Assembly (NCBI GenBank): GCA_021778335.1
Contig: JAJYCN010000011.1
Span: forward strand, 1 to 38,911
Source of the DNA: Acidobacteriota bacterium
Lineage (GTDB): Bacteria > Acidobacteriota > Terriglobia > Bryobacterales > Bryobacteraceae
Direction: 5' to 3'
DNA: 38,911 nucleotides
Below the pieces are notes generated by a model that did no database searches, was not told where the DNA came from, and was given only the letters and a program-made list of their open reading frames with translations. Every line of letters starts with the position of its first letter. The stretch's first letter is position 1. This document shows positions 1 through 8,571 of the stretch, in pieces. The translations under genes were made by a program, and so were the position numbers.

Positions 1-398
1 GAAACCTGCATCGCCGTCCAGCACATCGCATCGAGCGGATTCGTTACCAGAACCAGAATCGCGTTCGGCGAATGCGCCGCAACCTGCTTGGTGACCGACT
101 TCACCACCTCGTAGTTGGCCATCAGCAGATCGTCGCGGCTCATGCCCGGCTTGCGCGCCAGGCCCGCCGTAATAACAACGACGTCCGAGCCCGCCGTCGG
201 CGTATAGTCGTTCGCGCCGATCACACTCGAGTTGTACCCTTCGACCGGCCCGGACTGCAGCAGGTCAAGACCCTTGCCTTGTGGAACTCCTTCCGCCACG
301 TCCACCAGCACGACGTCCGCAAGTTCCTTATCCGCAATGCGCAATGCGCAAGATGCGCCGACATTGCCGGCGCCCACAACCGTCACTTTCTTCCTCAT
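1..398 (-). CDS. mdh: Malate dehydrogenase, C-terminal part outside the window
   Basis: This is the N-terminal 132 residues of a malate dehydrogenase of the lactate-dehydrogenase-like type, which interconverts malate and oxaloacetate with NAD in the TCA cycle. The translated minus strand begins [20 protein letters not shown], a Rossmann GxGxxG dinucleotide-binding loop. It is followed by the acidic end of strand beta-2 (VLVDVAEG), [19 protein letters not shown], which contains the substrate-binding Arg and the mobile loop, and VTNPLDAM. The ATG at 398-396 follows a weak AAGG-type ribosome site. The gene lies 48 bases downstream of dnaB on the same strand. The catalytic His and the rest of the protein are beyond base 1, so MDH rather than LDH is assigned from the overall pattern of this half only. 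Confidence 0.9.
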   Translation of the reverse strand, partial: MRKKVTVVGAGNVGASCALRIADKELADVVLVDVAEGVPQGKGLDLLQSGPVEGYNSSVIGANDYTPTAGSDVVVITAGLARKPGMSRDDLLMANYEVVKSVTKQVAAHSPNAILVLVTNPLDAMCWTAMQV

Positions 399-445
399 AG
401 AACCTTCAAGGTAGGACACAGTGAGAACGTAGTCAAGGAAAGCGG

Positions 446-1813
446 CTACTCGCCGTCGTCGCCCGCGCCGCCGTCCGCGGCGTCGACAAAGCGCGTGCTC
501 TCGCGCAGAAACACCAGTTTTACGCGGCCGATCGGTCCGTTGCGCTGCTTGGCGATGATCAACTCCGCCGCGCCCTTCAGGTCCTCCCGGTCCGGCTTGT
601 ACACTTCCTCGCGGAAGATGAAACCTACCAGGTCCGCATCCTGCTCAATCGAGCCCGATTCCCGAAGGTCGCTCATCTGCGGCCGGTGGTCGCCTTGGCG
701 TGTCTCTGGCGCGCGGCTCAACTGCGACAGCACCACCATAGGCACGTCGAGTTCCTTGGCCAGCAGTTTCAGGCCCCGCGAAAGCGCGCTGACTTCCTGG
801 TTCCGGTTCTCGTAACGCTTGCCTCCGCCGTTCATCAACTGCAGATAGTCGATCACCACCAGGTCCAGGCCCTGCTGGCTTTTCAGCCGGCGCAGCTTCG
901 AGTGAATGTCCATCAGGTTTGATCCCGAAGTGTCGTCGATGTACAGCGGCGCCCGCATCATCTCCGAAGCCGTCGCGCTCAACTTCATGCGCTCGTCCTG
1001 GTTCAGATACCCGGCCCGGAACCGCTGCTGGTCCACATACGCCCCGGCGCACAACATACGTGTCAGCAGAGACTCCTTCGACATTTCCAGCGAAAACACC
1101 GCCACGGTCTTCTCCTGCTGGCACGCCGCATATTGCGCCATATTCAGAGCCAGCGCCGTCTTCCCCATCGACGGACGCGCCGCCAGGATGAACAACTCGC
1201 CCTTGTGCAGTCCGCCCGTCATCTCGTTGAAGCGGCTGAACGGCGTGCCCAGCCCCTTCACCCGTTTGCTCGGATCGAGAAAACTGTTGATGCCGCCGTC
1301 GAACTGCTCGAGAATCTGGCTCGGACTCAGCAGGTCGTTCTTCGCGCCGGCCTCGCCCAGCCGCAGCAGGCTCTCCTCGGCGTCCGCCAGAATCTCGGCC
1401 GGCTCGTCGGTCCCCAGCAGGCACTGGTTGATCGTCCGCTGCGACGCCGCGATCAGATCCCGCAGCACCGCCTTCTCCTTCACAATGCGGACGTAGCTTT
1501 CCAGGTTGACGATCTTCGGAAGACCGTCGTCGAGCGAGACGATATACCCAAGCCCGTCGACCTGGTCAAGCTGATTCTGCCGGATCAGTTCATTCGTCAG
1601 CGTGATGCGGTCGATCGATTCGCCCCGGTCATGCAGATCCAGCATGCGCAGGAAAATCTTGCGATGCTTCTCGATGCTGAAGTCGTTAGCCTCCAGCGCA
1701 CCCGCCACCTGCACAAACTGCGAATCGTCGAGCAGAATCGCGCCAAGCACGAACCGCTCCGCATCGACGTTCGCCGGAAGTCCCTTCTCGCTGATGAGGT
1801 CGCGTGAAATCAT
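446..1813 (-). CDS. dnaB: Replicative DNA helicase DnaB
   Basis: This is the hexameric 5'-3' helicase that unwinds DNA at the replication fork in the cytoplasm. From the chosen start it is 455 residues, the usual DnaB length. The N-terminal primase-interaction domain (about 10-120, with [15 protein letters not shown]) is followed by a linker and a RecA-type ATPase. The Walker A motif RPSMGKT is at about 213-219, Walker B is in [10 protein letters not shown], and [15 protein letters not shown] with a C-terminal arginine-finger region follows. An in-frame start 87 bases further upstream (1900) would add a Cys/Pro-rich leader absent from DnaB proteins, so the ATG at 1813 is preferred. The ribosome site is weak (TAAGG about 14 bases upstream). 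It lies upstream of mdh on the same strand and diverges from the TonB receptor gene. No intein is present. Confidence 0.96.
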   Translation of the reverse strand: MISRDLISEKGLPANVDAERFVLGAILLDDSQFVQVAGALEANDFSIEKHRKIFLRMLDLHDRGESIDRITLTNELIRQNQLDQVDGLGYIVSLDDGLPKIVNLESYVRIVKEKAVLRDLIAASQRTINQCLLGTDEPAEILADAEESLLRLGEAGAKNDLLSPSQILEQFDGGINSFLDPSKRVKGLGTPFSRFNEMTGGLHKGELFILAARPSMGKTALALNMAQYAACQQEKTVAVFSLEMSKESLLTRMLCAGAYVDQQRFRAGYLNQDERMKLSATASEMMRAPLYIDDTSGSNLMDIHSKLRRLKSQQGLDLVVIDYLQLMNGGGKRYENRNQEVSALSRGLKLLAKELDVPMVVLSQLSRAPETRQGDHRPQMSDLRESGSIEQDADLVGFIFREEVYKPDREDLKGAAELIIAKQRNGPIGRVKLVFLRESTRFVDAADGGAGDDGE

Positions 1814-1944
1814 CGCCAACCGTTTTACCTTAACGGGAGGAACGGGAGTCCGGCAAGAGCCAAATGCACTGTGTCCGCACTTCGGGTTACCCTGTGACAA
1901 TCTCTGTGCAAAACAGACGCGCGCGGTCCTTCGGATATCTCCGC

Positions 1945-1950
1945 TAGAAT
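1945..1950 (+). promoter_or_regulatory. Candidate -10 element for the TonB receptor at 2029
   Basis: TAGAAT sits in the 215-base divergent gap between dnaB and the receptor gene, about 80 bases before the ATG. No convincing -35 hexamer lies 16-18 bases upstream. The surrounding 12 bases CCGCTAGAATCA (1941-1952) recur exactly at 16649-16660 upstream of the other TonB receptor. Function as a promoter is inferred. Confidence 0.4.
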
Positions 1951-2028
1951 CAACGGTCTGTGCGCGCCGTTCACAGGAAATCCTAAACCAATACTACCTG
2001 CTTTTGTTTTTACACCAAAACTTCAAGG

Positions 2029-3843
2029 ATGAAAAGAGCCAGTTTCGCAATTTTGTTGTACGCTACCTCTGCCCTCGCGCAGCAGAATCCCGTCCCCCCG
2101 GCCCAGCCTGGTGAAAAAAAGCCGCTCTACGAGAAGGTGGTGGTCACCGGTACGTTCGAGCCCGCTCCGCTGGACGAAGTCAATCGCACCGTCCAGGTTT
2201 TCGACGTACGCCAGGACGGCGGTCTGCTCTATAACTCCTACGCCGACTTCCTCAAACTCGACTCGTCCGTCGATCTCCAGGAGCGCGCCCCCGCCGGCGT
2301 CTCCGCCGACCTCTCCATCCGCGGCGGCACCTTCGCCCAATCCCTCGTCCTTCTGAACGGCATCCGCCTGAACGACGCCCAAACCGCCCACAACAACATG
2401 GACCTCCCCGTCCCCCTCGACGCTCTCTCCCAGATTCAGGTCCTGCAAGGCTCCGGCTCCTCGCAGTACGGCCCTGACGCCATGACCGGCGTCGTCAACC
2501 TCATCGCCGAGCCTCCCACATCCCCCGAAATCACCCTCCGCACCGCACTCGGCAACTTCGGCCGCAACGAAGAGGACGGCTCGCTCGGCGGTGCCTGGAA
2601 CCGCATCGCGGAAGAAATCTCCTTCTCACGCGATTTTTCCAGCGGCTTCATGCCGGACCGCGACTACCGCCTCCTCTCCCTCGCCTCCCTCACCCACATC
2701 CGCACCGGTCTCGGAGCCACCGGCATCCTCCTCGCCGGAAGCGACCGCCCCTTCGGCGCCGATCAGTTCTACGGCAACTTCCCCTCCTGGGAGCGCACCA
2801 AGGAGTGGTTCGCCAGCGTCCGCCAGGAACTCGGCAAAAACACCGAAGCCGACCTAACCTATCGCCGCCAGACCGACCTCTTCGTTCTCTTCCGAGACGA
2901 CCCGCGGATCTACACCAACCGCCACATCACCGATAGCTGGGAAGGCGACCTCCGCCGCACCGACGGCCTGCCCGGAAATTCGCAGCTACATTACGGGGCC
3001 GAAATGTTTTCCGATTGGATCGACAGCAACAACCTCGGCATCCACTCCCGCGTCTACGGCGGCGCCTACGCCGGCTGGGACCTGCCCTCGTTCCACCGCT
3101 TCTCGTTCAACGCCGGCCTCCGCACCGACGTCTACGGCGGCTACAACACCCAGGTCGACCCCACCGTCAGCGCAGGCTACTTCCTCACACCCGTTTTCAA
3201 GCTCCGCGCCTCCGTCAGCCGCGGCTTCCGCCTGCCCAGCTACACGGATCTCTACTACTTCGACCCCGCCAATCACGGCAATCCCAACCTGAAACCGGAA
3301 AGCGACTGGAACTACGAAGCCGGCCTCGACATCCACCCCGGCCGCAACCTCCGCGCCAGCCTCGGCGTCTTCGAGCGGCGCGACTCGAACCTGATCGACT
3401 ACGTCCGCGCCGTCAACGCCAATTTCTTTCAAGCGACGAACTTCGACCGCATCGTCTTCACCGGCGGCGAAGCACAGCTCGAGTGGCAGCCGCTCCCCTC
3501 GCAAACTCTCGACTTCGAATACACCGGCCTCTCGGGCAACAAAGCCGCCAACCCTCTGTTCGTTTCCAAATATGTCTTCAACTACCCCATGCACAGCGGC
3601 GTCGTCGCCTGGCGCGGAACTCTGAGCGACTGGCTCGTCGCCCGCACCCGCATCGGCGTCCTCGAGCGCTACGACAGCTACGCCTACGCCGTCTGGGACG
3701 CAAGCTTGGCCTGGGCCCGCGGCCGCGTCCGCCCCTTCCTCCAACTCACCAACCTCACTGACACCGTCTACTACGACATCCCCGGCGTCGTCATGCCCCA
3801 GCGCGGCGTGCTCGGAGGCGTCGAGATCACGACACGGCAGTAG
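2029..3843 (+). CDS. TonB-dependent outer-membrane receptor, BtuB-like size
   Basis: This is an outer-membrane gated channel for energised uptake of a scarce ligand, such as a metal chelate, vitamin or sugar. The ligand cannot be told from sequence. Residues 1-18 form a signal peptide ending SALAQQ. A TonB-box-like stretch (EKVVVTGTF, about 35-43) is followed by a plug domain (about 55-160) with LSIRGGTFAQSLVLLNGIRL and SSQYGPDAMTGVVNLI. The rest, to residue 604, is a strand-rich barrel containing FRLPSYTDLYYF and NPNLKPESDWNYEAGLD, which are typical of this family. The terminal residues (EITTRQ) lack the usual final aromatic residue. It has no carboxypeptidase-regulatory domain, unlike the receptor at 16710. 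The AAGG ribosome site directly abuts the ATG, which is unusually tight. It converges with the reductase gene at 3850, leaving only 6 bases and no visible terminator. Confidence 0.9.
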   Translation: MKRASFAILLYATSALAQQNPVPPAQPGEKKPLYEKVVVTGTFEPAPLDEVNRTVQVFDVRQDGGLLYNSYADFLKLDSSVDLQERAPAGVSADLSIRGGTFAQSLVLLNGIRLNDAQTAHNNMDLPVPLDALSQIQVLQGSGSSQYGPDAMTGVVNLIAEPPTSPEITLRTALGNFGRNEEDGSLGGAWNRIAEEISFSRDFSSGFMPDRDYRLLSLASLTHIRTGLGATGILLAGSDRPFGADQFYGNFPSWERTKEWFASVRQELGKNTEADLTYRRQTDLFVLFRDDPRIYTNRHITDSWEGDLRRTDGLPGNSQLHYGAEMFSDWIDSNNLGIHSRVYGGAYAGWDLPSFHRFSFNAGLRTDVYGGYNTQVDPTVSAGYFLTPVFKLRASVSRGFRLPSYTDLYYFDPANHGNPNLKPESDWNYEAGLDIHPGRNLRASLGVFERRDSNLIDYVRAVNANFFQATNFDRIVFTGGEAQLEWQPLPSQTLDFEYTGLSGNKAANPLFVSKYVFNYPMHSGVVAWRGTLSDWLVARTRIGVLERYDSYAYAVWDASLAWARGRVRPFLQLTNLTDTVYYDIPGVVMPQRGVLGGVEITTRQ

Positions 3844-3849
3844 CGCTTC

Positions 3850-4818
3850 CTAGTCGTAGAAATTCCGCTGCCACCGATGGCGCCGGACAATTGCCAGCAC
3901 ATCATCGCTAAGCGGACCCAGCGCCGAAGCTTGCATGCTGCTTTCCACCGTCTTCACCCGCCGCATCCCCGGAATCACGCTCGTGACCGCCGGATGGCTC
4001 AGGCAGAAGCGCAGTGCCGTCTGAGCCAGTTCGCCTTCGACTCCTGCCAGGTCCTTCCGCAGTGCCTCCACGTGCTCCACCACCTGCTTCTTCCGGTCGC
4101 CCCGGAAATACCACGCCCGGAATTCGCCCGGCTCGAAAACCGTCTTCTCGGTGATCGAACCCGTCAGGCTCCCCTCATCCAGCGGCACCCGCGCGATCAC
4201 GCCGACGTTCCTCTCGCGGCACAGCGGGAACAGATTCTCCTCAGGACTCTGGTCGAAGATGTTGTAAATCACCTGAACCGAGTCGATCAGTCCGGTACGG
4301 ATGGCGGCGAGCGCCGAGTCCGGCTGATGATCGTTGATCGAAATGCCCACGGCCCGCACCTTCCCGGACCGCTTCAAATCCTCAAACGCCCGCTTCCATT
4401 CCTCGCGCTCAACCCACTCCGGGTTCCACACGTGCAACTGCTGCAGGTCGATGGTCTCGACACCTAGATTCCGCAGGCTCTGCTCCGTCGCCTCCACGAT
4501 GTAGTCGTACGGGAAAACCTCCTTAATCCCGACGCCGGGTTGCGCCGGCCAAACGCGGTTCTTCGGCGGCGCCTTCGTCGCAATCGTCACCTTCCGGCCC
4601 GACTCGCGCACAATCTGCCCCACCAGCCGCTCGCTGTGCCCGTCGCCGTACGCCAGCGCCGTGTCGATAAAATTCAGCCCCAGCTCCAGCGCGCGGCGCA
4701 CCGCCCGCACCGATTCGTCGTCCGTCCCGCCGAGCCACTGCGTTCCCCCAATGCCCCAGGCGCCATATCCGATTTCACTGACTTCCCAATTCGTCCTGCC
4801 AAGTTTGCGGTAGTTCAT
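3850..4818 (-). CDS. Aldo/keto reductase, cytoplasmic
   Basis: This is an NADPH-dependent oxidoreductase of the aldo/keto reductase superfamily, 322 residues in a TIM barrel. The catalytic tetrad is readable: D52 and Y57 in [10 protein letters not shown]82 in IATKAPP, and H129 in QQLHVWNP. The C-terminal cofactor-binding segment (SVIPGMRRV, about 282-290) is present. There is no signal peptide, so it should act in the cytoplasm, in contrast to the Tat-type aldo/keto reductase at 37829. The start is taken at the ATG at 4818. A TTG three codons upstream (4827) is in frame but adds nothing conserved. No clear ribosome site is seen for either. It lies 160 bases downstream of fliM on the same strand. 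The substrate is unknown. Members of this subgroup act on sugars or small aldehydes. Confidence 0.9.
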   Translation of the reverse strand: MNYRKLGRTNWEVSEIGYGAWGIGGTQWLGGTDDESVRAVRRALELGLNFIDTALAYGDGHSERLVGQIVRESGRKVTIATKAPPKNRVWPAQPGVGIKEVFPYDYIVEATEQSLRNLGVETIDLQQLHVWNPEWVEREEWKRAFEDLKRSGKVRAVGISINDHQPDSALAAIRTGLIDSVQVIYNIFDQSPEENLFPLCRERNVGVIARVPLDEGSLTGSITEKTVFEPGEFRAWYFRGDRKKQVVEHVEALRKDLAGVEGELAQTALRFCLSHPAVTSVIPGMRRVKTVESSMQASALGPLSDDVLAIVRRHRWQRNFYD

Positions 4819-4978
4819 GATGAGCAATTCACAGGATAGGAAACTTTGGCCCCCCCCGTGTCCGCCTTGCCGGAAAGTGGAACTTGAGGCCTCATGTGAA
4901 CAACACGGCCGCTGCGCATCCCGTCGGTCTGACGCTCGTCAACCGCGGCGCGCGCCTCATCGCGCGCATGGGCCGGAA

Positions 4979-5944
4979 TCACTCGCAAGGGTGATACTGC
5001 TTCTCGATCGCGAAAGCCTTCTTCTGCCCGGAAGCCGCCAGCGACCCCTTGTACTTCAGCTTGCCGTTGATGAGAAGGTCGATCGGCCTCTCGACCCCAT
5101 GGTCGAACTCGAGCAGATCCCCCGGTTGCAGATCCAGCAGATCGGAAGCGCGAAGCGTCGGCCCCTGCAGTCTTGCGTCCAGCCGCATCTTCGCCGGCTT
5201 GATCAACCGCAGCAGCCTCGCCTGCTCGTCTTCGTTGCTGCCAGACTTCCGCACCGACCACTGCTGATCGAACTTCTGCCGCAGCATCTTCACGATGATC
5301 GACGGAATGCCCAGGTTCATCATCCCCGACACATCGCCCAGCCGTACTTCGATCGAAATCGCCACCACCGCTTCGTTCGGCGCCAGGATCTGCAGCAACT
5401 GCGGCTCGGTTTCGTAGTTCTGGATCGAGAAATCCAGCGACGCCACGCTCTGCCACGCCTGCCGCAGGTCGTGCAAAATCAGCCGCAGCACCCCCTCGAG
5501 AATGCTCTGCTCGATCTCGGTCACCTCCCGCGTCATCCGCGTGCCGGTCTTCCCGCTGCCCCCCAGCAGCATCTCGAGAATCGGAAAGGCCAGCGCCGGG
5601 TTGATCTCCAGCACCGCGCTGCCTTCATACGGCTTCATCCCCAGCGCCACCAGAAAACTCGGCGACGGCAGGCAGTGCGTGAACTCCATGAAGGAAAGCT
5701 GCTCTACCGACACCAGGTTCGCCATCATGTACGCGCGCAGATACGCCGAAAGACTCGAAGCAATCGACCGCGCGAAATTCTCGTGCAGCACATGAATCGC
5801 CCGTAGCTGATCCTTGGCAATCCGGTCCGGCCGCCGGAAATCATAAGGCCGCGCCCGCTGACTCAGGTCCTGCTGGCTCCCGCCGTCCCGCAGAGCCCGA
5901 AACGCCGAGTCGATCTCTTCCTGCGAAAGTACGCGTTCCACCAT
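4979..5944 (-). CDS. fliM: Flagellar motor switch protein FliM, isolated from other flagellar genes
   Basis: FliM sits in the cytoplasmic C-ring of the flagellar motor and binds phosphorylated CheY to set rotation direction. The protein is 321 residues from the chosen ATG. VLSQEEIDSAF at residues 5-15 matches the CheY-binding N-terminal peptide of FliM. The middle CheC-like domain contains the LLGGSG loop (about 178-183). The C-terminal SpoA domain (about 245-315) contains LLDLQPGDLLEFD. An in-frame TTG ten codons upstream (5974) is possible, but FliM proteins start just before the LSQEEID motif. A GGAAG directly precedes the ATG. No other flagellar or chemotaxis gene is in the window. Downstream is an aldo/keto reductase and upstream is the divergent mtaB. 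The complete set of key motifs argues for a functional gene rather than a relic. Confidence 0.92.
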   Translation of the reverse strand: MVERVLSQEEIDSAFRALRDGGSQQDLSQRARPYDFRRPDRIAKDQLRAIHVLHENFARSIASSLSAYLRAYMMANLVSVEQLSFMEFTHCLPSPSFLVALGMKPYEGSAVLEINPALAFPILEMLLGGSGKTGTRMTREVTEIEQSILEGVLRLILHDLRQAWQSVASLDFSIQNYETEPQLLQILAPNEAVVAISIEVRLGDVSGMMNLGIPSIIVKMLRQKFDQQWSVRKSGSNEDEQARLLRLIKPAKMRLDARLQGPTLRASDLLDLQPGDLLEFDHGVERPIDLLINGKLKYKGSLAASGQKKAFAIEKQYHPCE

Positions 5945-6008
5945 CTTCCGGATTATCGGCGCCACCCCCAACAAACTTTAGCCACAGTCAGCCGCTGATC
6001 GCTTCCTT

Positions 6009-6014
6009 TACAAT
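6009..6014 (+). promoter_or_regulatory. Candidate -10 element seven bases before the mtaB start
   Basis: TACAAT ends 7 bases before the TTG proposed as the mtaB start. No Shine-Dalgarno sequence lies between. Such spacing would place the transcript start at or next to the start codon, giving a leaderless or nearly leaderless mRNA. No good -35 is visible. The assignment is inferred from spacing only. Confidence 0.3.
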
Positions 6015-6021
6015 CAATGTC

Positions 6022-7332
6022 TTGGAAAGCTTTTTCATCCAAAGCTTCGGCTGCCGCGCCTCCCAGGCCGACGGCGCCGAAATCGGCTCCGCTCTCGAAA
6101 CCCGTGGCCTCACCCCAGCCGCCACCGCCGCCGAAGCCGGCCTCGTCATCCTGAACTCCTGCACCGTAACCAGTTCCGCCGACGACGATCTCCGCCACGC
6201 CGTCCGCCGCACCCACCGTGAAAACCCCTCGGCCCGCATCCTGGTCACCGGTTGCTTCGCCCAGCGCTCCCCCCGGGAAATCGCCGCGCTCGAGGGCGTC
6301 GCCTGGGTCGTCGGCAACGACGCCAAATCCCGCATCCCCGAAATCGCCGCCCCACCCGCCCCCGCAACCCCCTACCACGGCCAGATCCACATTACGGGCG
6401 CCTTCGGCCCATTCGAACTCCTCGCCCACGACGCCGCCACGGGCCGCACCCGCCCAACTCTCAAAATCCAGGACGGCTGCAACAACCTCTGCTCCTTCTG
6501 CATCATCCCCACCGTCCGCGGACCGAGCCGCGGCGCCGCGCCCGATGACGTCGTCGCGCGCGTCCGCGGCCTCGCCGCCGGCCACCCCGAAATCGTCCTC
6601 AGCGGCATCAACCTCGGCCGCTGGGGACGCGAGCGCGGCTCGAGCCTCCGCCTCGCCGGCCTCCTCCGCCGCCTCCTCGACGAAACCCCCGTCCGCCTTC
6701 TCCGCCTCAGTTCCGTCGAACCAATGGACTTCAGCGACGCCCTCCTCGACCTCATGGCCTCCACGCCGCGCATCGCGCCCCACGTCCACGCCCCGCTGCA
6801 GTCGGGCGCCGACACCGTCCTCCGCCGCATGCGCCGGCGCTATCGCGCGCGCCACTACGAGCAGCGCATCCGCCGCGCCCACTCTCTTCTTCCAGATGCC
6901 GCCTTCGGAGCCGACGTCATGGCCGGCTTTCCCGGCGAAACCGACGCCGAATTCGAGGAAAGCCTCCGCTTCATCGACAGCCTCCCATTCACCTATCTCC
7001 ACGTCTTCCCCTATTCCGGGCGTCCCGGCACACCCGCCTCGGAAAGTCCGGATCAGGTCCCGGTGCCTGTAAAGCGTGAGCGTGCCCGCCGTCTCCGCGA
7101 ATTGGGCGCCGCGAAGAACCACGCCTTCCGCCAACGCATGGTCGGCCGCCGCCTCCCCGTCGTCACGCTCCGCGACGGCGCCATCACGGCAAACTTTCTC
7201 CCCGTCCGCCTGGCCCACCCCAGGCCCGCCAACCGCATCGTCGAAGTCGAAATCGGAAGCCTCGCCCACGAGGCGCTCGTCGAGAAGTCCGCCTTTCCGA
7301 TTTTCGATCCACCCCGCCCCCACAAGGAATGA
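6022..7332 (+). CDS. mtaB: tRNA threonylcarbamoyladenosine methylthiotransferase MtaB
   Basis: This is a radical-SAM enzyme that converts t6A37 to ms2t6A in tRNAs reading ANN codons. It is 436 residues, the normal length. The N-terminal UPF0004 domain carries its three cluster ligands: C11 in SFGCRAS, C47 in NSCTVT and C78 in VTGCFAQ. The radical-SAM motif CNNLCSFC gives C153, C157 and C160. HAPLQSGAD and MAGFPGE are further family signatures. The C-terminal segment (about 370-430) is TRAM-like and should bind tRNA. MtaB is chosen over MiaB because of the short QSFGCRAS opening and overall spacing. The start is the TTG at 6022. The nearby ATG at 6017 is out of frame and no ribosome site is seen. 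It diverges from fliM. Confidence 0.9.
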   Translation: MESFFIQSFGCRASQADGAEIGSALETRGLTPAATAAEAGLVILNSCTVTSSADDDLRHAVRRTHRENPSARILVTGCFAQRSPREIAALEGVAWVVGNDAKSRIPEIAAPPAPATPYHGQIHITGAFGPFELLAHDAATGRTRPTLKIQDGCNNLCSFCIIPTVRGPSRGAAPDDVVARVRGLAAGHPEIVLSGINLGRWGRERGSSLRLAGLLRRLLDETPVRLLRLSSVEPMDFSDALLDLMASTPRIAPHVHAPLQSGADTVLRRMRRRYRARHYEQRIRRAHSLLPDAAFGADVMAGFPGETDAEFEESLRFIDSLPFTYLHVFPYSGRPGTPASESPDQVPVPVKRERARRLRELGAAKNHAFRQRMVGRRLPVVTLRDGAITANFLPVRLAHPRPANRIVEVEIGSLAHEALVEKSAFPIFDPPRPHKE

Positions 7333-7389
7333 AACCACTCGACACTCGACCGGCCAGACACTTTTCCCTTCGACCGGACCGGCCCGATT

Positions 7390-7466
7390 CCGAGCTGCGC
7401 GCGCAAGGAAGCGGCCTTCCCCTACCACACCCCACCCCGACCGGAGCCCAAGCCACGTCTTTCAAC
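7390..7466 (+). repeat. Dispersed intergenic repeat, copy A
   Basis: The core CCGAGCTGCGCGCGCAAGGA (7390-7409) matches the CCGAGCCGCGAC-GCAAGGGAG pattern of copies at 19896, 24987 and 27881. A GGAAG/CTTCC hairpin (7407-7411 with 7416-7420, four-base loop) lies in its 3' part. The downstream stretch 7439-7466, with ACCGGAGCCC and CTTTCAAC, is shared with copy D only. The 268-base gap between mtaB and the isomerase gene holds this repeat and no gene that I can support. Confidence 0.6.
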
Positions 7467-7600
7467 AGAGCGACCGCCTCTCGCACTCCCGCCACCGGCC
7501 GCTAGTTACCAGCGTCCCGGCAACGATCCCCCACGCCTCGCGGCCATCCTTCGACTCGGCATAGCCCCACCCGATCGCGCTATGCTTGAAACGATACCCC

Positions 7601-8569
7601 ATGACGTCCCGTTTTCTCTCCCTAGTTGCGCCCGCACTCCTTGTGGGCCAGTTGTTCGCGCAGTCCGCGCCGGCTGACCGTCCGGCCCCCGGCACTTCAG
7701 CGCCTCCCACTCAGGCGGTTCAGCCTCTGCCGGCCTCGAATGTCGCGGAGAGCGCTGTCGTTCTCTCCGTCGGCTCGATTCAAATGACCCGGAAGCAGTA
7801 CGAAGACCTCCTGAAGGCCATGCCGGAAAACGTGCGCAATCAGGCCATGGGTCCCGCCAAGCGCCAGGTCGCCACCCAGATCGCCGAAATCGAAGCCCTG
7901 GCCCAGGAAGCCAGGAAACGCAAGATTGACGGCCGTCCCGAAGTCCAGGAAATCACCCAGTTGCAGGTCAACCAGATGCTCGCCGGTTTCCTCGTCCAGG
8001 AACTGCGCGACACCGCCAAGGTTGACGCCGCCCAGGTTCAGGCCTACTACGACGCCCACAAGTCCGAATACCAGGAAGATCGCATCCGCCACATCCTCGT
8101 CCGCTACAAGGGCTCTCGCGTGCCGCTCCGCGCGGGCGCCAAGGACCTGACGCCGGAAGAGGCGCTTGCCAAGGCCCAGGACATCAAGAAGAAGCTCGAC
8201 GCCGGCGCCGATTTCGCCGCCGAAGCCAAGTCCGAATCCGACGACACCCAAACCGGCCCCAAGGGCGGGGAACTCGGCTTCGCCGCCAAGAGCCAGTACG
8301 TGCCGGACTTCGCCAACGCGGCCTTCGCCCTTCCGGTCGGCAAGATCAGCGATCCCGTCAAGACCCCCTTCGGCTATCACATCATCGAAGTCGAGGAGGT
8401 CAAGTTCAAGCCGCTGACCGAGGTTCAGGGCTCGATTGAGTCCCAGCTCAAAAACGACGAAGCGCGGAAGGAAACCGACCAGCTTCGTGAAGCCGTTTCC
8501 ACCACACTGAACGACGACTTCTTCGGCAAAGCCCCCTCGACGCCCTCCCTGCTCTCGCCGGTGAAGTAA
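7601..8569 (+). CDS. Exported parvulin-type peptidyl-prolyl isomerase
   Basis: This is a periplasmic foldase that isomerises proline bonds in exported proteins, of the PpiC/SurA/PrsA type. It is 322 residues. Residues 1-21 form a signal peptide ending QLFAQSA. A helical SurA-like chaperone region (about 45-145) follows. The parvulin domain (about 150-265) contains RIRHILVRYKG, a Lys-rich helix, GPKGGELGFAAK, FANAAFALPVG and TPFGYHIIEVEE, all diagnostic of the family. The ATG at 7601 is preferred. A TTG five codons upstream (7586) gives an equally plausible signal peptide and cannot be excluded. No strong ribosome site is seen for either. The stop lies 2 bases before the GTG of thiD, so the two are probably translated together although unrelated in function. 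Confidence 0.9.
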   Translation: MTSRFLSLVAPALLVGQLFAQSAPADRPAPGTSAPPTQAVQPLPASNVAESAVVLSVGSIQMTRKQYEDLLKAMPENVRNQAMGPAKRQVATQIAEIEALAQEARKRKIDGRPEVQEITQLQVNQMLAGFLVQELRDTAKVDAAQVQAYYDAHKSEYQEDRIRHILVRYKGSRVPLRAGAKDLTPEEALAKAQDIKKKLDAGADFAAEAKSESDDTQTGPKGGELGFAAKSQYVPDFANAAFALPVGKISDPVKTPFGYHIIEVEEVKFKPLTEVQGSIESQLKNDEARKETDQLREAVSTTLNDDFFGKAPSTPSLLSPVK

Positions 8570-8571
8570 CC

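Noticed and set aside
1814-2028. Cobalamin or other riboswitch ahead of the BtuB-sized TonB receptor
   Set aside because: No B12-box-like sequence (GCCACTG) or long structured leader is visible. Only a -10-like element was kept.
5953-7428. Long minus-strand open frame opposite mtaB
   Set aside because: Its product is Gly/Ala/Glu-rich without domain features, and the plus strand codes for a full MtaB with all cluster cysteines. It is a GC-rich shadow frame. The same holds for frames opposite the Oar-like receptor (16770-18146), the M28 peptidase (21259-22668), GH26 (26345-27667) and the Tat operon (36387-37832, 37748-38890).
7076-7564. Plus-strand frame across the end of mtaB and repeat copy A
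   Set aside because: Low-complexity Ser/Pro/Thr/Arg composition; it overlaps mtaB out of frame and reads through the repeat.
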